A stretch of DNA of 64,000 nt from a virus. Location: positions 248,001-312,000 of IMG/VR virus record IMGVR_UViG_3300032334_001259; one strand, given 5' to 3'. The position numbers and the translations under genes are program-made. Shown here piece after piece: positions 9,012 to 18,345 of the stretch; the first letter of the stretch is position 1, and the number at the start of each line of letters is the position of its first letter. The notes under the pieces were generated by a model. It was not told the origin of the DNA. It did no database searches and saw only the letters and a program-made list of their open reading frames with translations.

Positions 9012-9418
9012 ATTCTGCGTCTCTGGTTTCTTAAACGGTCTGCAAGTTCTTGGCTACGTGCTTGTGCATCATTAATACCACCAGTTGTTGGTGCTGGTGT
9101 ATTTGGATCAACTGGTGTAGATTCCTGCTGTGAACTAACAAGATTTTCTAACGGAGTTGGTGTTTCAAAAATATCTGCTACTGCTGCGGCATTTGCCTCA
9201 TCAACCGTATTATAAATTGGTGCGTCTTTTAATGGACTACCTTTCTGTGCATTATAATAACTTTTCATTCGCTGATCCCTTGTTTCAACAACTTGTCCAC
9301 CTGGTCCAAGTATATCACCACGTGCATTTTGCCTGCTATTACCTACAGCAATAGTTCTTTCTTGTTGTATTTTCAACGCATTTATATCTAAAAATTTGCC
9401 ATTTGCTGTGCGATTCAT
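9008..9418 (-). CDS. Hypothetical protein, 136 aa, disordered C-terminus
   Basis: The N-terminal half is charged (NGKFLDINALKIQQER and a GDILGPGGQVVETRDQR element); the C-terminal half is Pro/Thr/Ala/Gln-rich and likely disordered, ending in an Arg-rich tail. It is co-oriented with and overlaps the co-chaperonin gene. I do not recognise it. Confidence 0.6.
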   Translation of the reverse strand: MNRTANGKFLDINALKIQQERTIAVGNSRQNARGDILGPGGQVVETRDQRMKSYYNAQKGSPLKDAPIYNTVDEANAAAVADIFETPTPLENLVSSQQESTPVDPNTPAPTTGGINDAQARSQELADRLRNQRRRI

Positions 9419-9440
9419 AAAAACTCTACTCCTTGCGTAT

Positions 9441-9956
9441 TTAACGCATAAATTCTGCGAACTCTAAATTATTTCTTAAACTATGTATGCGATGAACACC
9501 AATCAAATATAAAACAAAACTTGCTACACTTGAACCACGACCAACGCCCCATACTATACTATTCTTACGCATGGTGTCAACAAAATATTTTAAATACTGC
9601 AATAGTGGTAACAAATCTCTTTCAGCATATTCTAATAATTCTTGACCAGCACGTTGTAATTCATTTTGGTCTTGGCATTGATCTAAAATCCATTTAGCAA
9701 TATCCAAATCCAAATATTCCTGTGGCATGAACCACACCTGTTGATTACGTTTATGAAACTCATTCACACTGATATCCAACGCCTCTAACTTTTGTAAAGG
9801 TTTCCAATCAAGATATAATGATTTAATTGCCGCATTATATTTTTCTGGATTAGTTATTGGAATATCGGATATTTCCCGTTCAGGATTAATATAAAGTAAT
9901 TCTGCTAGTTCAACATCATTTATTACTGAACGGGAAAATTCGTCAAGATTTGTCAC
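9441..9956 (-). CDS. DnaE-like fragment lacking the catalytic aspartates
   Basis: 171 residues. Residues about 70-165 resemble the region of bacterial replicative polymerase alpha subunits just before the active site, including the signature GRGSS at 139-143 followed by VASFVLYLIGV. In full-length DnaE the catalytic PDxDxD motif follows shortly; here the reading ends at residue 171 before it. The protein therefore cannot be a polymerase alone. It may have been kept as a binding or regulatory domain. It overlaps the upstream gene by 14 nt and looks intact, with no decayed downstream remnant on this strand. Confidence 0.6.
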   Translation of the reverse strand: MTNLDEFSRSVINDVELAELLYINPEREISDIPITNPEKYNAAIKSLYLDWKPLQKLEALDISVNEFHKRNQQVWFMPQEYLDLDIAKWILDQCQDQNELQRAGQELLEYAERDLLPLLQYLKYFVDTMRKNSIVWGVGRGSSVASFVLYLIGVHRIHSLRNNLEFAEFMR

Positions 9957-10602
9957 CTTTGATTACCTCTGGCTTCCAATTCTTTTTCAATGGAACAACA
10001 TTGTTATCATTCTTTTTCTTGATTTCTACTTTATCAGGTTCTTGTTCCCATTGCAACCATTCAGCCCATTCAGCTTCATGATATACCATAACACTTTGAC
10101 CTTTTTGTTTTGTTAAAATATCAAATGTTGTGGGTGTTGGGCGAAACCACCAAGCAGGTTTATTCCAATTTTTCATGGCTAATTCTTCCATGAGTTCATC
10201 TTCCATTGCCATGTCTTGATCTATATGAATACAAATATTATCGCTTTTGTCACAACTTAAATCAACATTTGTTAAACTTACACGACCTTGCCCCATACTT
10301 AAAATTTTATACCAAGTTGTTACACCAATGCAATAATTGTTTGGTGCAAAGGGTAATGTAACTATTTTAGCATCTAATTTTTTATAAAGTGTTGGCAAAA
10401 TTGGATTTCCAACCCATATAAAAATGCTATCTTGGTATAAATCTTTAATTAAGTGACGAATACGACCAAAAGCAGTTGCTTGGTCTTCGGGTGTTAATGA
10501 TTCATCATCAAATGTAATATTAATATTATAATTGCATGGCTCCATGATTTTAGCATAGCAATTAATTGCACTAAATTCGGCACTCCAACTGATTGTGCTC
10601 AT
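9943..10602 (-). CDS. Hypothetical protein, 219 aa
   Basis: A soluble alpha/beta protein with a Trp-rich C-terminal third (WNKPAWWF, EAEWAEWLQW) and a basic tail. It starts four bases inside the previous gene and ends inside the DnaE-like gene, so it belongs to the same replication-region operon. I do not recognise a domain. Confidence 0.65.
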   Translation of the reverse strand: MSTISWSAEFSAINCYAKIMEPCNYNINITFDDESLTPEDQATAFGRIRHLIKDLYQDSIFIWVGNPILPTLYKKLDAKIVTLPFAPNNYCIGVTTWYKILSMGQGRVSLTNVDLSCDKSDNICIHIDQDMAMEDELMEELAMKNWNKPAWWFRPTPTTFDILTKQKGQSVMVYHEAEWAEWLQWEQEPDKVEIKKKNDNNVVPLKKNWKPEVIKGDKS

Positions 10603-10832
10603 CCTACGTCCAAACTATCTTTAAAAATTGGGTTCTTTTTTGTAGCTTCTGCTTCTGCACGATAACGTTTGTTAATTTCTTCCTGGTAGGTATCAACAAC
10701 ATTACGCATTTGCTGTATCATGACACCGTTGCCCATACGACCAAGCCATGCCATTTTCTTGTGTAAACCGTTAACTGTTTCTAAAAGTTCATCAAGTGTT
10801 TTGCCACTTAAATCACTCATAAGAGGATGCAT
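10599..10832 (-). CDS. Small helical hypothetical, 77 aa
   Basis: Two predicted amphipathic helices (about 8-30 and 38-62) joined by a Gly-rich turn (LGRMGNG), resembling small helical proteins of T4-like phages. The start overlaps the MazG-like stop as TAATG. Function unknown. Confidence 0.65.
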   Translation of the reverse strand: MHPLMSDLSGKTLDELLETVNGLHKKMAWLGRMGNGVMIQQMRNVVDTYQEEINKRYRAEAEATKKNPIFKDSLDVG

Positions 10833-11248
10833 TATAGATCACCTTGTTTACGATTTTCACTATGCCAAGCATCAAATTTACCGCCTGGATAGCGTGATTC
10901 TAACTTCTTAACATTTTCATTAATTACATCATTTGGGTCAAGACCAAGTGCGGTGCAAGCATTTACCCAATACCATATAATATCACCAAGTTCACGCTTC
11001 ATATGAAATACATTTTCTTCATTAAGTGGTTTACCTTGAAAGAAAATCTTCTTAATAATTTCATTAAATTCGCCACTTTCGGCACTTAATCCCATGCCAG
11101 CAGTCAATAATAATGCGGGATTAATCTTGGTTTTGTCATCTTGATAATTGCTTAAATAGTCAAATCTGTCTAGAAAAGCATAATTGTGTTTACTTTCTTC
11201 ACTGGTTACTACGGTAACAAATTCTTGGTAAAGTTTTAAATCAGTCAT
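10832..11248 (-). CDS. MazG-like nucleotide pyrophosphohydrolase
   Basis: 138 residues of the all-alpha NTP-PPase (MazG/dUTPase-2) fold. The metal-binding helices carry ESGEFNEIIKK (about 56-66) and RELGDIIWYW (about 85-94). Such phage enzymes hydrolyse (d)NTPs or dCTP/dUTP and are linked to nucleotide-pool control, and possibly to ppGpp levels. Expression appears doubly controlled: a 9-bp hairpin holds the ribosome site, and a promoter lies inside it (see 11255-11294). Confidence 0.8.
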   Translation of the reverse strand: MTDLKLYQEFVTVVTSEESKHNYAFLDRFDYLSNYQDDKTKINPALLLTAGMGLSAESGEFNEIIKKIFFQGKPLNEENVFHMKRELGDIIWYWVNACTALGLDPNDVINENVKKLESRYPGGKFDAWHSENRKQGDL

Positions 11249-11254
11249 TAAAAT

Positions 11255-11294
11255 ACTCCTGATATAATATAGTTATTATTAAATCAGGAGTCAA
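11255..11294 (-). promoter_or_regulatory. Promoter inside an RBS-sequestering hairpin
   Basis: A perfect 9-bp inverted repeat ACTCCTGAT (11291-11283) and ATCAGGAGT (11263-11255) with a 19-nt loop precedes the ATG at 11248. The downstream arm contains the AGGAG ribosome site. A promoter is interleaved: TTGACT (11294-11289), a 17-nt spacer and TATATT (11271-11266), so transcription would begin within the right arm. Read-through RNA from upstream would form the hairpin and hide the site; RNA from this promoter would not. This is the arrangement known from T4 genes e, soc and 49. Confidence 0.72.
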
Positions 11295-11296
11295 TA

Positions 11297-12193
11297 TTAA
11301 TTAGTGGCAGTTCTAAACCATCTATTTGCACTGTTTACGAAAGTAAATCCAATGTTACTATTACCACTTAAAGTAGTGGTATTGCCATTAATTGTATTTC
11401 CAGCAACAAGGAACATATTTGCAATAGAGACATTCGCACTTATGCTTAGTGACTGACCATCCATTGGATAACTTGGGAAAGTTACCTTAACATTTGCAAG
11501 AGCACCAGCGGCACCGTTATCAAGAATTAACTTGCTGATAACGCTTACGTTTGTGGTATTCGTGGAACTTGTTCCATTACTGACGTTAGAATAAAGATAA
11601 TCTGGATTTACACGAGCACGGCTTAGTGGGAAAATTGTGATTGTAACACCCGCATCATCACTAATAAACTCATACCAATAAATTCCTACACCACTTTGTG
11701 TGTAACCAATGCTATTATTAGTTTGATCATAATCTTGAAGATATTTTGTTCCAATACTTACCGCACTTGGTAAAATTAAACGGTGACTTGTGCTTGTAAC
11801 ATTTAGCTTAAGACGAATACGACCAACTGTTCCTGCAGCAGGAAAGTTACTAAAAGCAAGTGTTACTGTTCCGTTAGTTTGAACTTTATGATAATGTCCA
11901 CGGCTATGATCTAATGTGACGTTAGTAGAGATAATACCATTGTCATATTCTGTTTCACGAAAATCTTGAATTTGCGCACTGCTTAATAGTGTGCCGCCCA
12001 TGTTGTTATTCAACGTTGTTCCACTTAAGGCACTTTTTACGATTGCTTTACTTTGTAAATCATCAAGTTCACTTTGCGCATAAGCAAAGTTATTCTTTAT
12101 GTTTGTAAAGTTATCACGAAAACCTTGACTATCGTTATCAACACCAGCTACAGGATAAGCAGAATTGATATTATTAGGGTTAATGTTACTCAT
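11297..12193 (-). CDS. Virion protein, probable fibre or baseplate-associated
   Basis: 298 residues, Asn/Ser/Thr/Gly-rich and almost all beta, typical of phage fibres. The N-terminus has NPNNINSAYPVAGVDNDS and then SQGFRDNFTNIKNNF, a head-binding-like element similar to the start of the 737-residue protein next door. The central and C-terminal parts have alternating hydrophobic beta strands. It is the last of three consecutive late structural genes. The exact position in the particle cannot be read from sequence. Confidence 0.65.
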   Translation of the reverse strand: MSNINPNNINSAYPVAGVDNDSQGFRDNFTNIKNNFAYAQSELDDLQSKAIVKSALSGTTLNNNMGGTLLSSAQIQDFRETEYDNGIISTNVTLDHSRGHYHKVQTNGTVTLAFSNFPAAGTVGRIRLKLNVTSTSHRLILPSAVSIGTKYLQDYDQTNNSIGYTQSGVGIYWYEFISDDAGVTITIFPLSRARVNPDYLYSNVSNGTSSTNTTNVSVISKLILDNGAAGALANVKVTFPSYPMDGQSLSISANVSIANMFLVAGNTINGNTTTLSGNSNIGFTFVNSANRWFRTATN

Positions 12194-12210
12194 TTAATGT
12201 TTCCAACAAC

Positions 12211-12224
12211 TATATTTATTTATG
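12211..12224 (-). promoter_or_regulatory. Late promoter-like AT box
   Basis: CATAAATAAATATA on the minus strand upstream of the ATG at 12193, overlapping the end of the large virion gene. A TTGGAAA ribosome site lies between. It matches the TAAATA late boxes elsewhere in the window. Confidence 0.5.
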
Positions 12225-15200
12225 TAGCAGTTTCCAAGATATTTTGTAATGGGAACTTCAAGTAACTATCATTTGCAAATGGCAACTGATATTGATCTTG
12301 ATTATTGATGAATTGTGTTTTTGTGTTATCAAATGTGGTTGGTGATTTCAATTGTAAAGTTTGAAAATTACCTTCTTCATATTTTGGCACAGTCTGATTG
12401 CCAACACCAACATTTTTACTACTATACTGCCAAGTTTGACCAGCCTTTGCACCAAGTTGAACTAAAACAACATCGTTTAATGCAATTTCTTGAACAAATG
12501 TTAATGATACTGTTCTATTAGATATGCTTATTTGCCAAACACCGCCACGTTTGTTTACCGTTGCAGAACCATTTTGAACTTCTGCATAACCTGGTATAAC
12601 CGCACCATTTTGATTCCAACCATCATTGTATAGTATTGGAAATTCTGTTGGATTATAGTTTTGTTGCGTGCTGAATACAACATACTTACCATCCCAATCA
12701 CCACTTTCATCACCATCCATACCGCCTATATCATTAATTTGGGTTATTGTAGAATTGTCTACATGATCAAATGGTATATCTAATGCATAACCAACGGTTG
12801 CTGTTGGTGTAATACTTAAAACATAACCAGTATCAAAAGTTGTATATTGTTTTGTATAAAAGAAACCAGTTGCAATGTCGTAATTTATATCTAGATTATT
12901 ATCAAAAATATAACGATCAGCAACAAATGGTACTAATTTAATATCATTTGGAACACCGTTCTTTAACAAATACAGCACACGCTCACCAGTGCCTGGTTTT
13001 AAATAAGCTAAAACTGCCGCAGTTTGAAATCCTAATATTCTACCATCATTTTGAATACTTGTTTCCCACTGTGGTAATGTATTGGTATTTGTTTCACCAA
13101 TACCAACAACCAAGTCATTATTCATAAGAGTTAAATCATTTGGATATAATCTTCTACCGTCATTAATTAAAAAACTTGGTTGTGGAACACTTGGTGTTAG
13201 ATAACCATTTACATTTGTATAAGTTTTTGTATCTTCAATTAAATCAACATACACTACATCATAAAGTGCATTTCCGTCAGCATCAGTGGCAGTTGCGTAG
13301 TGATAATCACCAAAGTAGAATTTTTTATTAAAATGACGGCGTTGCATGACACTTATATAGTCACTTGCTTGGCTACTAGTTAAACCATATCCAACTAATG
13401 CTTTAATATCACTTTGTATTCCCCAATAAGGATCATTTGGACGATAGATATCTTCTAATTTAAAGTAATCAGTATTACCTAAAATTGTTGTAAGAATATT
13501 ACGTTTTGCAACGCTTGGTAAACAAACTATGTATAAGTTATCATATGGTTCATATGTAACACTATCCACTGTTAAAGTAAATGTTTTTTGTCCACTTATG
13601 TCCTGGCTGTAATCAGTTGCATTTATAATAATGGTATAAGTTCTATCAATTGTAGTTGGTGCTGCAGTGATACCATTTGTAGTATTTCTCACATCAAATG
13701 TTGTTGTTCCTTTATCTAAACTAAACTGTTGGAAACTTATACGACCACTTAAATTTCCATCATTTAATAAAGTTAGACCTTGTGGTATTTTACTTCCACT
13801 TGCAAGATAATAATATAATTGTCTACCACTTGCTGCAGTTGCATTTATTGATAATTGACTTATATCACCAGTATTCACAGTGCCTAAATTAGTTGGCGTA
13901 TTCCATGTTATTCCAAGACTTGTAGCACCTAAAATTGTTACTGTAAAAATACGATATTCACTTACTATAGTAGGTTCAATAATGCTATAAACTTGAACAC
14001 CAAAGCTATAACTTTGACTGACATAAGATTGTTCAGGAATAAATCCTGTCATCCAACCTGTTGTCCCGTCTAATGTTAAGCCAGGTGGTAAACTGAAATT
14101 GCTTTGATCCCATGGACTTGTATCCCATGGCACAGTATCAGCATCCCAACCAGTGCCAGTAGTGCCAACTATACTATATCCAACATTAATATTGTCGTAA
14201 TCTATACCTTCAAATTTAAATGCAAAGTAATTACCACTTGTAAATATTGCATAATCACCCATTGTTTCAGTTAATAGCAATGGACGGCGATAGTTAGTAA
14301 TGTCACTTGTAAAATAAGTTTCATCATCTGTTATAAGTGTATTATCAGCGGTTAGTGATTCATGATTGTAAACAACAATATTATAATTTTTTATGTCAAA
14401 ACTTTTTCCATCACTAACTTCAATTGTAAAGTAATATGTAATTTTTCCAAAACTAGTAAAAGTTTGACCTGGTGGAAGTAACAAATCAGTTTGATCATAT
14501 GGGACAGAATCCCAAGGATTTGCATCAATGTCCCATCCACTTGGAGGAATATAATTTGGAATAAGTGGACCACTTATAACACCATCAGTGCTTAAACTTG
14601 TTCCTAGTGGCAATGTTCCACTTAAAAGTGTAAATGTAAGGTTATCACTATTAAGATCAACTGCGCTTATTGGTATGCTTATAATAATACCATCAGTAAA
14701 CTCGCCTAACGTGGTATAATTGCTTGTAAGTAACTGTGGTGGATAGTTACCAGTAACTGTTATACTAAAACTTCGATCAGTAATTTTACCACTACTACTA
14801 AACGCACGAACAGTAAATTCACTTGTGCGATCTTGTGTAACTGCTTCTGGAACACCATCAATACTATATGTGTCTTTTGGATTACCTGTGACTTGTCCAC
14901 TGCTATCAATTTGCATACCAGCAGGTAACCTACCAGCAATAAGTGCATAATTTACATCTTGTCCATCAGGTTGTCCAGTAGGATCAACCGCCTGTAGTCC
15001 AATTTCAAAAAATTGTAGTGATTGAATTTTACCAAGGTTACCTTTTGGTGTAACCCATTCTGGATAACCTGTTCCATAACCTTGTGCTTGTTCTTCCGTC
15101 AAGATGTCAACTTGTTGATAAAAACTTTCACCAACAACATAGGGATAAACTGGTTGACCACTGCCATCCACACTACAAAAATATGCATAAGTTCCGCTTG

Positions 15201-16059
15201 GATAATCAGGTGTTACGCAATAACGACCATTGTGTGTATCTAAATCACCAGTGCCATTATACTGATAATCTTCTATAAACATACCCATAGGGTAAGTTAC
15301 CAAATCATATGCAGTCGTTGCAGCACGATAAGAACTCGGACGTAATCCGTAACCGCTCTCAAGGTCTTTTACACCACTATTTGCATCAAGAGGGTCAATA
15401 TATCCACTCGGACCATAAATTGGGAAACCATCTAAACTAAAACCAAGTATTTTACTATGCCCATCAGTATGAAATAAACTGCCATCAAGATATGGTATTA
15501 CATCAACTTCTGGTAAACCACGAACAGTTGAACTATATGGGCGTCCACCTAAACCACTTACCCAAATAGGTGCAAAATTATAATCGCTGTAAAAATAACG
15601 ACCTGTAGTTTTTGCACGACCACCCGCATAATCTTGTTTATACCAATGTTGTCCATCATCTATTTCATTTTGTGCTATTCCATTTGCATAACTTTGATCA
15701 AAATGGAAACCAGTAGGTGTTGTAAAACCAAAAGGAGGCAAAGTATCAGTACTTGATGAATAAATTGCAACACCATTTAGCCAAAAACCAACAATACCTT
15801 GTCCTACCGTTTGTGCATCTTCGGTTACAGTTTCACCACCACGCCAAACCCAACTGCGATTATAATATTGTGCAAGTGGAACTGTGCTTGCATAAATGCT
15901 ACCATATCCATGATATGGTATACCAGTTGCTGTTAAATTAATTGTATTTTGAAAATCGCCTGGATGAACTTCAACATTTTCTAAAAATGTCCAGTTACTA
16001 CTGACATTTATAAGACGACCAAGTTGAAGGTTGGTTGCGAAACCATTATAATTAGGCAT
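12220..16059 (-). CDS. Large virion protein with YHYH and Ig/cadherin-like repeats
   Basis: 1279 residues, rich in Asn, Thr, Tyr and Gly, with no signal peptide. Residues about 190-310 match the YHYH domain pattern (GFSLDGFPIYGPSGY, later a Tyr-rich YAYFCSVDGSG segment). After it come several Ig-like, putative-Ig (He_PIG)-type repeats of the form LPPGLTL..GWMTG or LPLGTSLSTDGVISG (about 350-810). Such multi-domain proteins are long fibres or adhesins that touch the host surface. It is flanked by two other fibre-like genes and has a late promoter box 20 bases upstream. Confidence 0.75.
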   Translation of the reverse strand: MPNYNGFATNLQLGRLINVSSNWTFLENVEVHPGDFQNTINLTATGIPYHGYGSIYASTVPLAQYYNRSWVWRGGETVTEDAQTVGQGIVGFWLNGVAIYSSSTDTLPPFGFTTPTGFHFDQSYANGIAQNEIDDGQHWYKQDYAGGRAKTTGRYFYSDYNFAPIWVSGLGGRPYSSTVRGLPEVDVIPYLDGSLFHTDGHSKILGFSLDGFPIYGPSGYIDPLDANSGVKDLESGYGLRPSSYRAATTAYDLVTYPMGMFIEDYQYNGTGDLDTHNGRYCVTPDYPSGTYAYFCSVDGSGQPVYPYVVGESFYQQVDILTEEQAQGYGTGYPEWVTPKGNLGKIQSLQFFEIGLQAVDPTGQPDGQDVNYALIAGRLPAGMQIDSSGQVTGNPKDTYSIDGVPEAVTQDRTSEFTVRAFSSSGKITDRSFSITVTGNYPPQLLTSNYTTLGEFTDGIIISIPISAVDLNSDNLTFTLLSGTLPLGTSLSTDGVISGPLIPNYIPPSGWDIDANPWDSVPYDQTDLLLPPGQTFTSFGKITYYFTIEVSDGKSFDIKNYNIVVYNHESLTADNTLITDDETYFTSDITNYRRPLLLTETMGDYAIFTSGNYFAFKFEGIDYDNINVGYSIVGTTGTGWDADTVPWDTSPWDQSNFSLPPGLTLDGTTGWMTGFIPEQSYVSQSYSFGVQVYSIIEPTIVSEYRIFTVTILGATSLGITWNTPTNLGTVNTGDISQLSINATAASGRQLYYYLASGSKIPQGLTLLNDGNLSGRISFQQFSLDKGTTTFDVRNTTNGITAAPTTIDRTYTIIINATDYSQDISGQKTFTLTVDSVTYEPYDNLYIVCLPSVAKRNILTTILGNTDYFKLEDIYRPNDPYWGIQSDIKALVGYGLTSSQASDYISVMQRRHFNKKFYFGDYHYATATDADGNALYDVVYVDLIEDTKTYTNVNGYLTPSVPQPSFLINDGRRLYPNDLTLMNNDLVVGIGETNTNTLPQWETSIQNDGRILGFQTAAVLAYLKPGTGERVLYLLKNGVPNDIKLVPFVADRYIFDNNLDINYDIATGFFYTKQYTTFDTGYVLSITPTATVGYALDIPFDHVDNSTITQINDIGGMDGDESGDWDGKYVVFSTQQNYNPTEFPILYNDGWNQNGAVIPGYAEVQNGSATVNKRGGVWQISISNRTVSLTFVQEIALNDVVLVQLGAKAGQTWQYSSKNVGVGNQTVPKYEEGNFQTLQLKSPTTFDNTKTQFINNQDQYQLPFANDSYLKFPLQNILETAT

Positions 16060-16077
16060 GTTTTAATTTTCCACAAA

Positions 16078-16087
16078 GATATTTATG
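16078..16087 (-). promoter_or_regulatory. Late promoter-like CATAAATATC
   Basis: Same box as found immediately before several plus-strand late genes. Here it is about 20 bases upstream of the ATG at 16059, leaving a short leader. Confidence 0.55.
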
Positions 16088-16092
16088 GATTA

Positions 16093-18306
16093 TTAAACTC
16101 TTATCCAGCGTGGACCACCTGGTAATTGTTGTGGTATTGGATTGCCATTATAAGGTGCATATTTTACATAATGCCAACTATAAGGAGTTGTAGAACTTAT
16201 GCTACTAACATTTCCTTGAACAGTGCTATCATTTGCAATAATACGCAAACTGCTTACACTGATGTTACTACTAATAGTAATTCTTGTTCCATCACTTATA
16301 TTAGCATTTGCAGGCATGTAAACGTTAGCAACAGAAACTGTTCCGCCATTTGTATAATCAAGAATAAGAGTTGATGTATTGCCAGTTAAAGTAACATTAT
16401 TACTACTTGAATTTGCAAGGTTTGCAAATGTGTAACCATTAATTGTAACATAACTTAACACATATGTGTTACTTGCTACGCCGTTTGCACTTAATAAGTT
16501 TGCAGTAAAATATGCTGGTATGTATGCTGCAACTTGAGTATTACTATAAAGTCCTGTTAGATATTGTGAACTACCAATAAAGTATGTTGCGTAAACATTG
16601 CTTGTAGTATTAAGATTACCAGCATTAATATTACCACTGTAAGTTGGTAGATATGCTGCTGCAATAACATTACTATACAAACCAGTTAATAGACTACCAT
16701 TACCAATAAAGTAAGTGCCGCCAACATTACCAGTTGCTACAAGATTACCAGCACTTAAGTTGCCAGTATAAGTTGGTAGGTAACTTCCAATATAAGCACT
16801 TGCTTGTGTATTACCATACATGCCACTTAATGTGCTACCATTACCAAAGTGATAAGCAGCAGTAACATTTCCGCTCGTGGTTAAATTACCAACACTTATA
16901 TTACTTGAAACTGTTACGTTACCTGTAACTTGTAATTTATTGGAACCATCATCGGTTCCACCTAATACCCAACGTCCACTTGTAATACGACCTGCTTCAT
17001 TTGCTAACAAAGTTCCATCAGTGTGGAATACGATTGCTTTACCAGTTGATGCAGTTCCAACGGCAATATTACCATTAGCAACATAAAGATAAGCATCATT
17101 TGGATATGTTATAGTGAAACTGCTGTTGTTATAATTGTTAGCATTAATACCAAGGTCAACAAAGTATGCACTATCATTACCATTGTTAGCAGTTGCTACA
17201 ATGTCTGCGCTTGTGCTGCTACCATTACCAATATTTTGGATGTTGATCTGTGTATAAGTTGTGCTGCTTTCAACAAATTGTGCAGTAAGATTTGTTAGCG
17301 GAACTGTGCCTGCTGGTCCTACTACAAGATCATATGATGAAACAAGATTATTTGCATTTACGTTACCAGTATAAGTTGCAAATGAACCAAATGTATTACC
17401 AGTTGTTACAATATTACCGCTGCTATAAATGTTACCACTTATACCCATACCACCTGTAACAACAACAGCACCAGTAATTGTGCTACTTGCTTGAGTTGTA
17501 TCTTTTAACCAAAGAGTTGTTGCATTAGCAAGAACTACATCACCTGTTCCATCAGCATCAATATTGATATTTGCATTGGTTCCACTTGGACTTGTGATAT
17601 AACTTGTTGCACTTACAACTAAATTAGCACCAGCACGTAGCGCAACATTACCAGCTACGTTTAGGTTGCTTGTAAGAACGTTACCATTATAAAGTGTCAA
17701 ATAAGCTGCAACATTACTATTACCATAAGCACTTGGTGTAATACCACTTAAGCCACTTAAGTAATAACCATTACCCAACACATATGCTGTAGTTGCAAGA
17801 TTACCAGCTGCTGCAATATTAGAATTACTATAAAGAGTTTGTATATTTGCAATTGCAATATTAACAGCAATAAGATTTCCAATTGTGTTAACATTAGGTA
17901 AACTATTACCACTAAAATTCTGTGCATTAACAGCAGTGCCAGCAGTAGTAGCATAAACTGCAGTAGTTGCTAATGTAGCACTACTTGCTACCCCACTTAA
18001 ATTACCTATGATTGGGTATAACGTATTTGTTGTAATTTGACCGTTAAATGTAGCATTATTAGCATACATTGTGGTGAAATTTGTTTGAGATGCAACAATT
18101 GCTGCACCATTAGCTACAACAACATTAGCACTACCAGGAGCAAGAGTAAGGTTAGCACCAGCAGTGTGAGTTTGATAAACATCACTGCTGTTGAGATTAC
18201 CAAATATTTGGCTAAAGTTATTATTTGTTTTTATATACGCTGTTCTAAGCGGGTCGCCAGTGCCATCATTACCAAATGCACCAACGTTAATAACCTCTTG
18301 TACCAT
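16093..18306 (-). CDS. Repetitive tail-fibre-like virion protein
   Basis: 737 residues. The N-terminus (VINVGAFGNDGTGDPLRTAYIKTNNNFSQIF) has the attachment-domain pattern seen in fibres of T4-like marine phages. The rest is Asn/Gly/Ser/Thr-rich beta repeat, including four tandem copies of a roughly 40-residue unit. A receptor-binding or side fibre is the best guess. Translation appears restricted to late transcripts by the hairpin at 18311-18339. Confidence 0.7.
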   Translation of the reverse strand: MVQEVINVGAFGNDGTGDPLRTAYIKTNNNFSQIFGNLNSSDVYQTHTAGANLTLAPGSANVVVANGAAIVASQTNFTTMYANNATFNGQITTNTLYPIIGNLSGVASSATLATTAVYATTAGTAVNAQNFSGNSLPNVNTIGNLIAVNIAIANIQTLYSNSNIAAAGNLATTAYVLGNGYYLSGLSGITPSAYGNSNVAAYLTLYNGNVLTSNLNVAGNVALRAGANLVVSATSYITSPSGTNANINIDADGTGDVVLANATTLWLKDTTQASSTITGAVVVTGGMGISGNIYSSGNIVTTGNTFGSFATYTGNVNANNLVSSYDLVVGPAGTVPLTNLTAQFVESSTTYTQINIQNIGNGSSTSADIVATANNGNDSAYFVDLGINANNYNNSSFTITYPNDAYLYVANGNIAVGTASTGKAIVFHTDGTLLANEAGRITSGRWVLGGTDDGSNKLQVTGNVTVSSNISVGNLTTSGNVTAAYHFGNGSTLSGMYGNTQASAYIGSYLPTYTGNLSAGNLVATGNVGGTYFIGNGSLLTGLYSNVIAAAYLPTYSGNINAGNLNTTSNVYATYFIGSSQYLTGLYSNTQVAAYIPAYFTANLLSANGVASNTYVLSYVTINGYTFANLANSSSNNVTLTGNTSTLILDYTNGGTVSVANVYMPANANISDGTRITISSNISVSSLRIIANDSTVQGNVSSISSTTPYSWHYVKYAPYNGNPIPQQLPGGPRWIRV
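16500..16880 (-). repeat. Tandem protein repeats in fibre gene
   Basis: Four imperfect units of about 40 codons, each containing a core like PTYTGNLSAGNL and ending in a form of TYFIGNGSLLTGLYSN. The repeat is visible in both DNA and protein and probably makes a triple beta-helix shaft. Confidence 0.65.
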
Positions 18307-18310
18307 TAAA

Positions 18311-18339
18311 AACTCCTGCGATATTATTTAGCAGGAGTT
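18311..18339 (-). promoter_or_regulatory. Late promoter inside an RBS-sequestering hairpin
   Basis: A perfect 9-bp inverted repeat AACTCCTGC (18339-18331) and GCAGGAGTT (18319-18311), with an 11-nt loop containing TAAATAAT (18330-18323). The right arm contains the AGGAG site of the fibre gene starting at 18306. Initiation from the loop promoter would fall at the start of the right arm and free the ribosome site; read-through RNA from the Fe-S carrier gene would fold and block it. The right arm is followed by TTTTT, so the hairpin may also act as a weak terminator for read-through. Confidence 0.75.
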
Positions 18340-18345
18340 ATTTTG

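Noticed and set aside
9008-9418. Late-transcription coactivator gp33
   Set aside because: Considered because of small size and position, but no gp33-like features can be seen.
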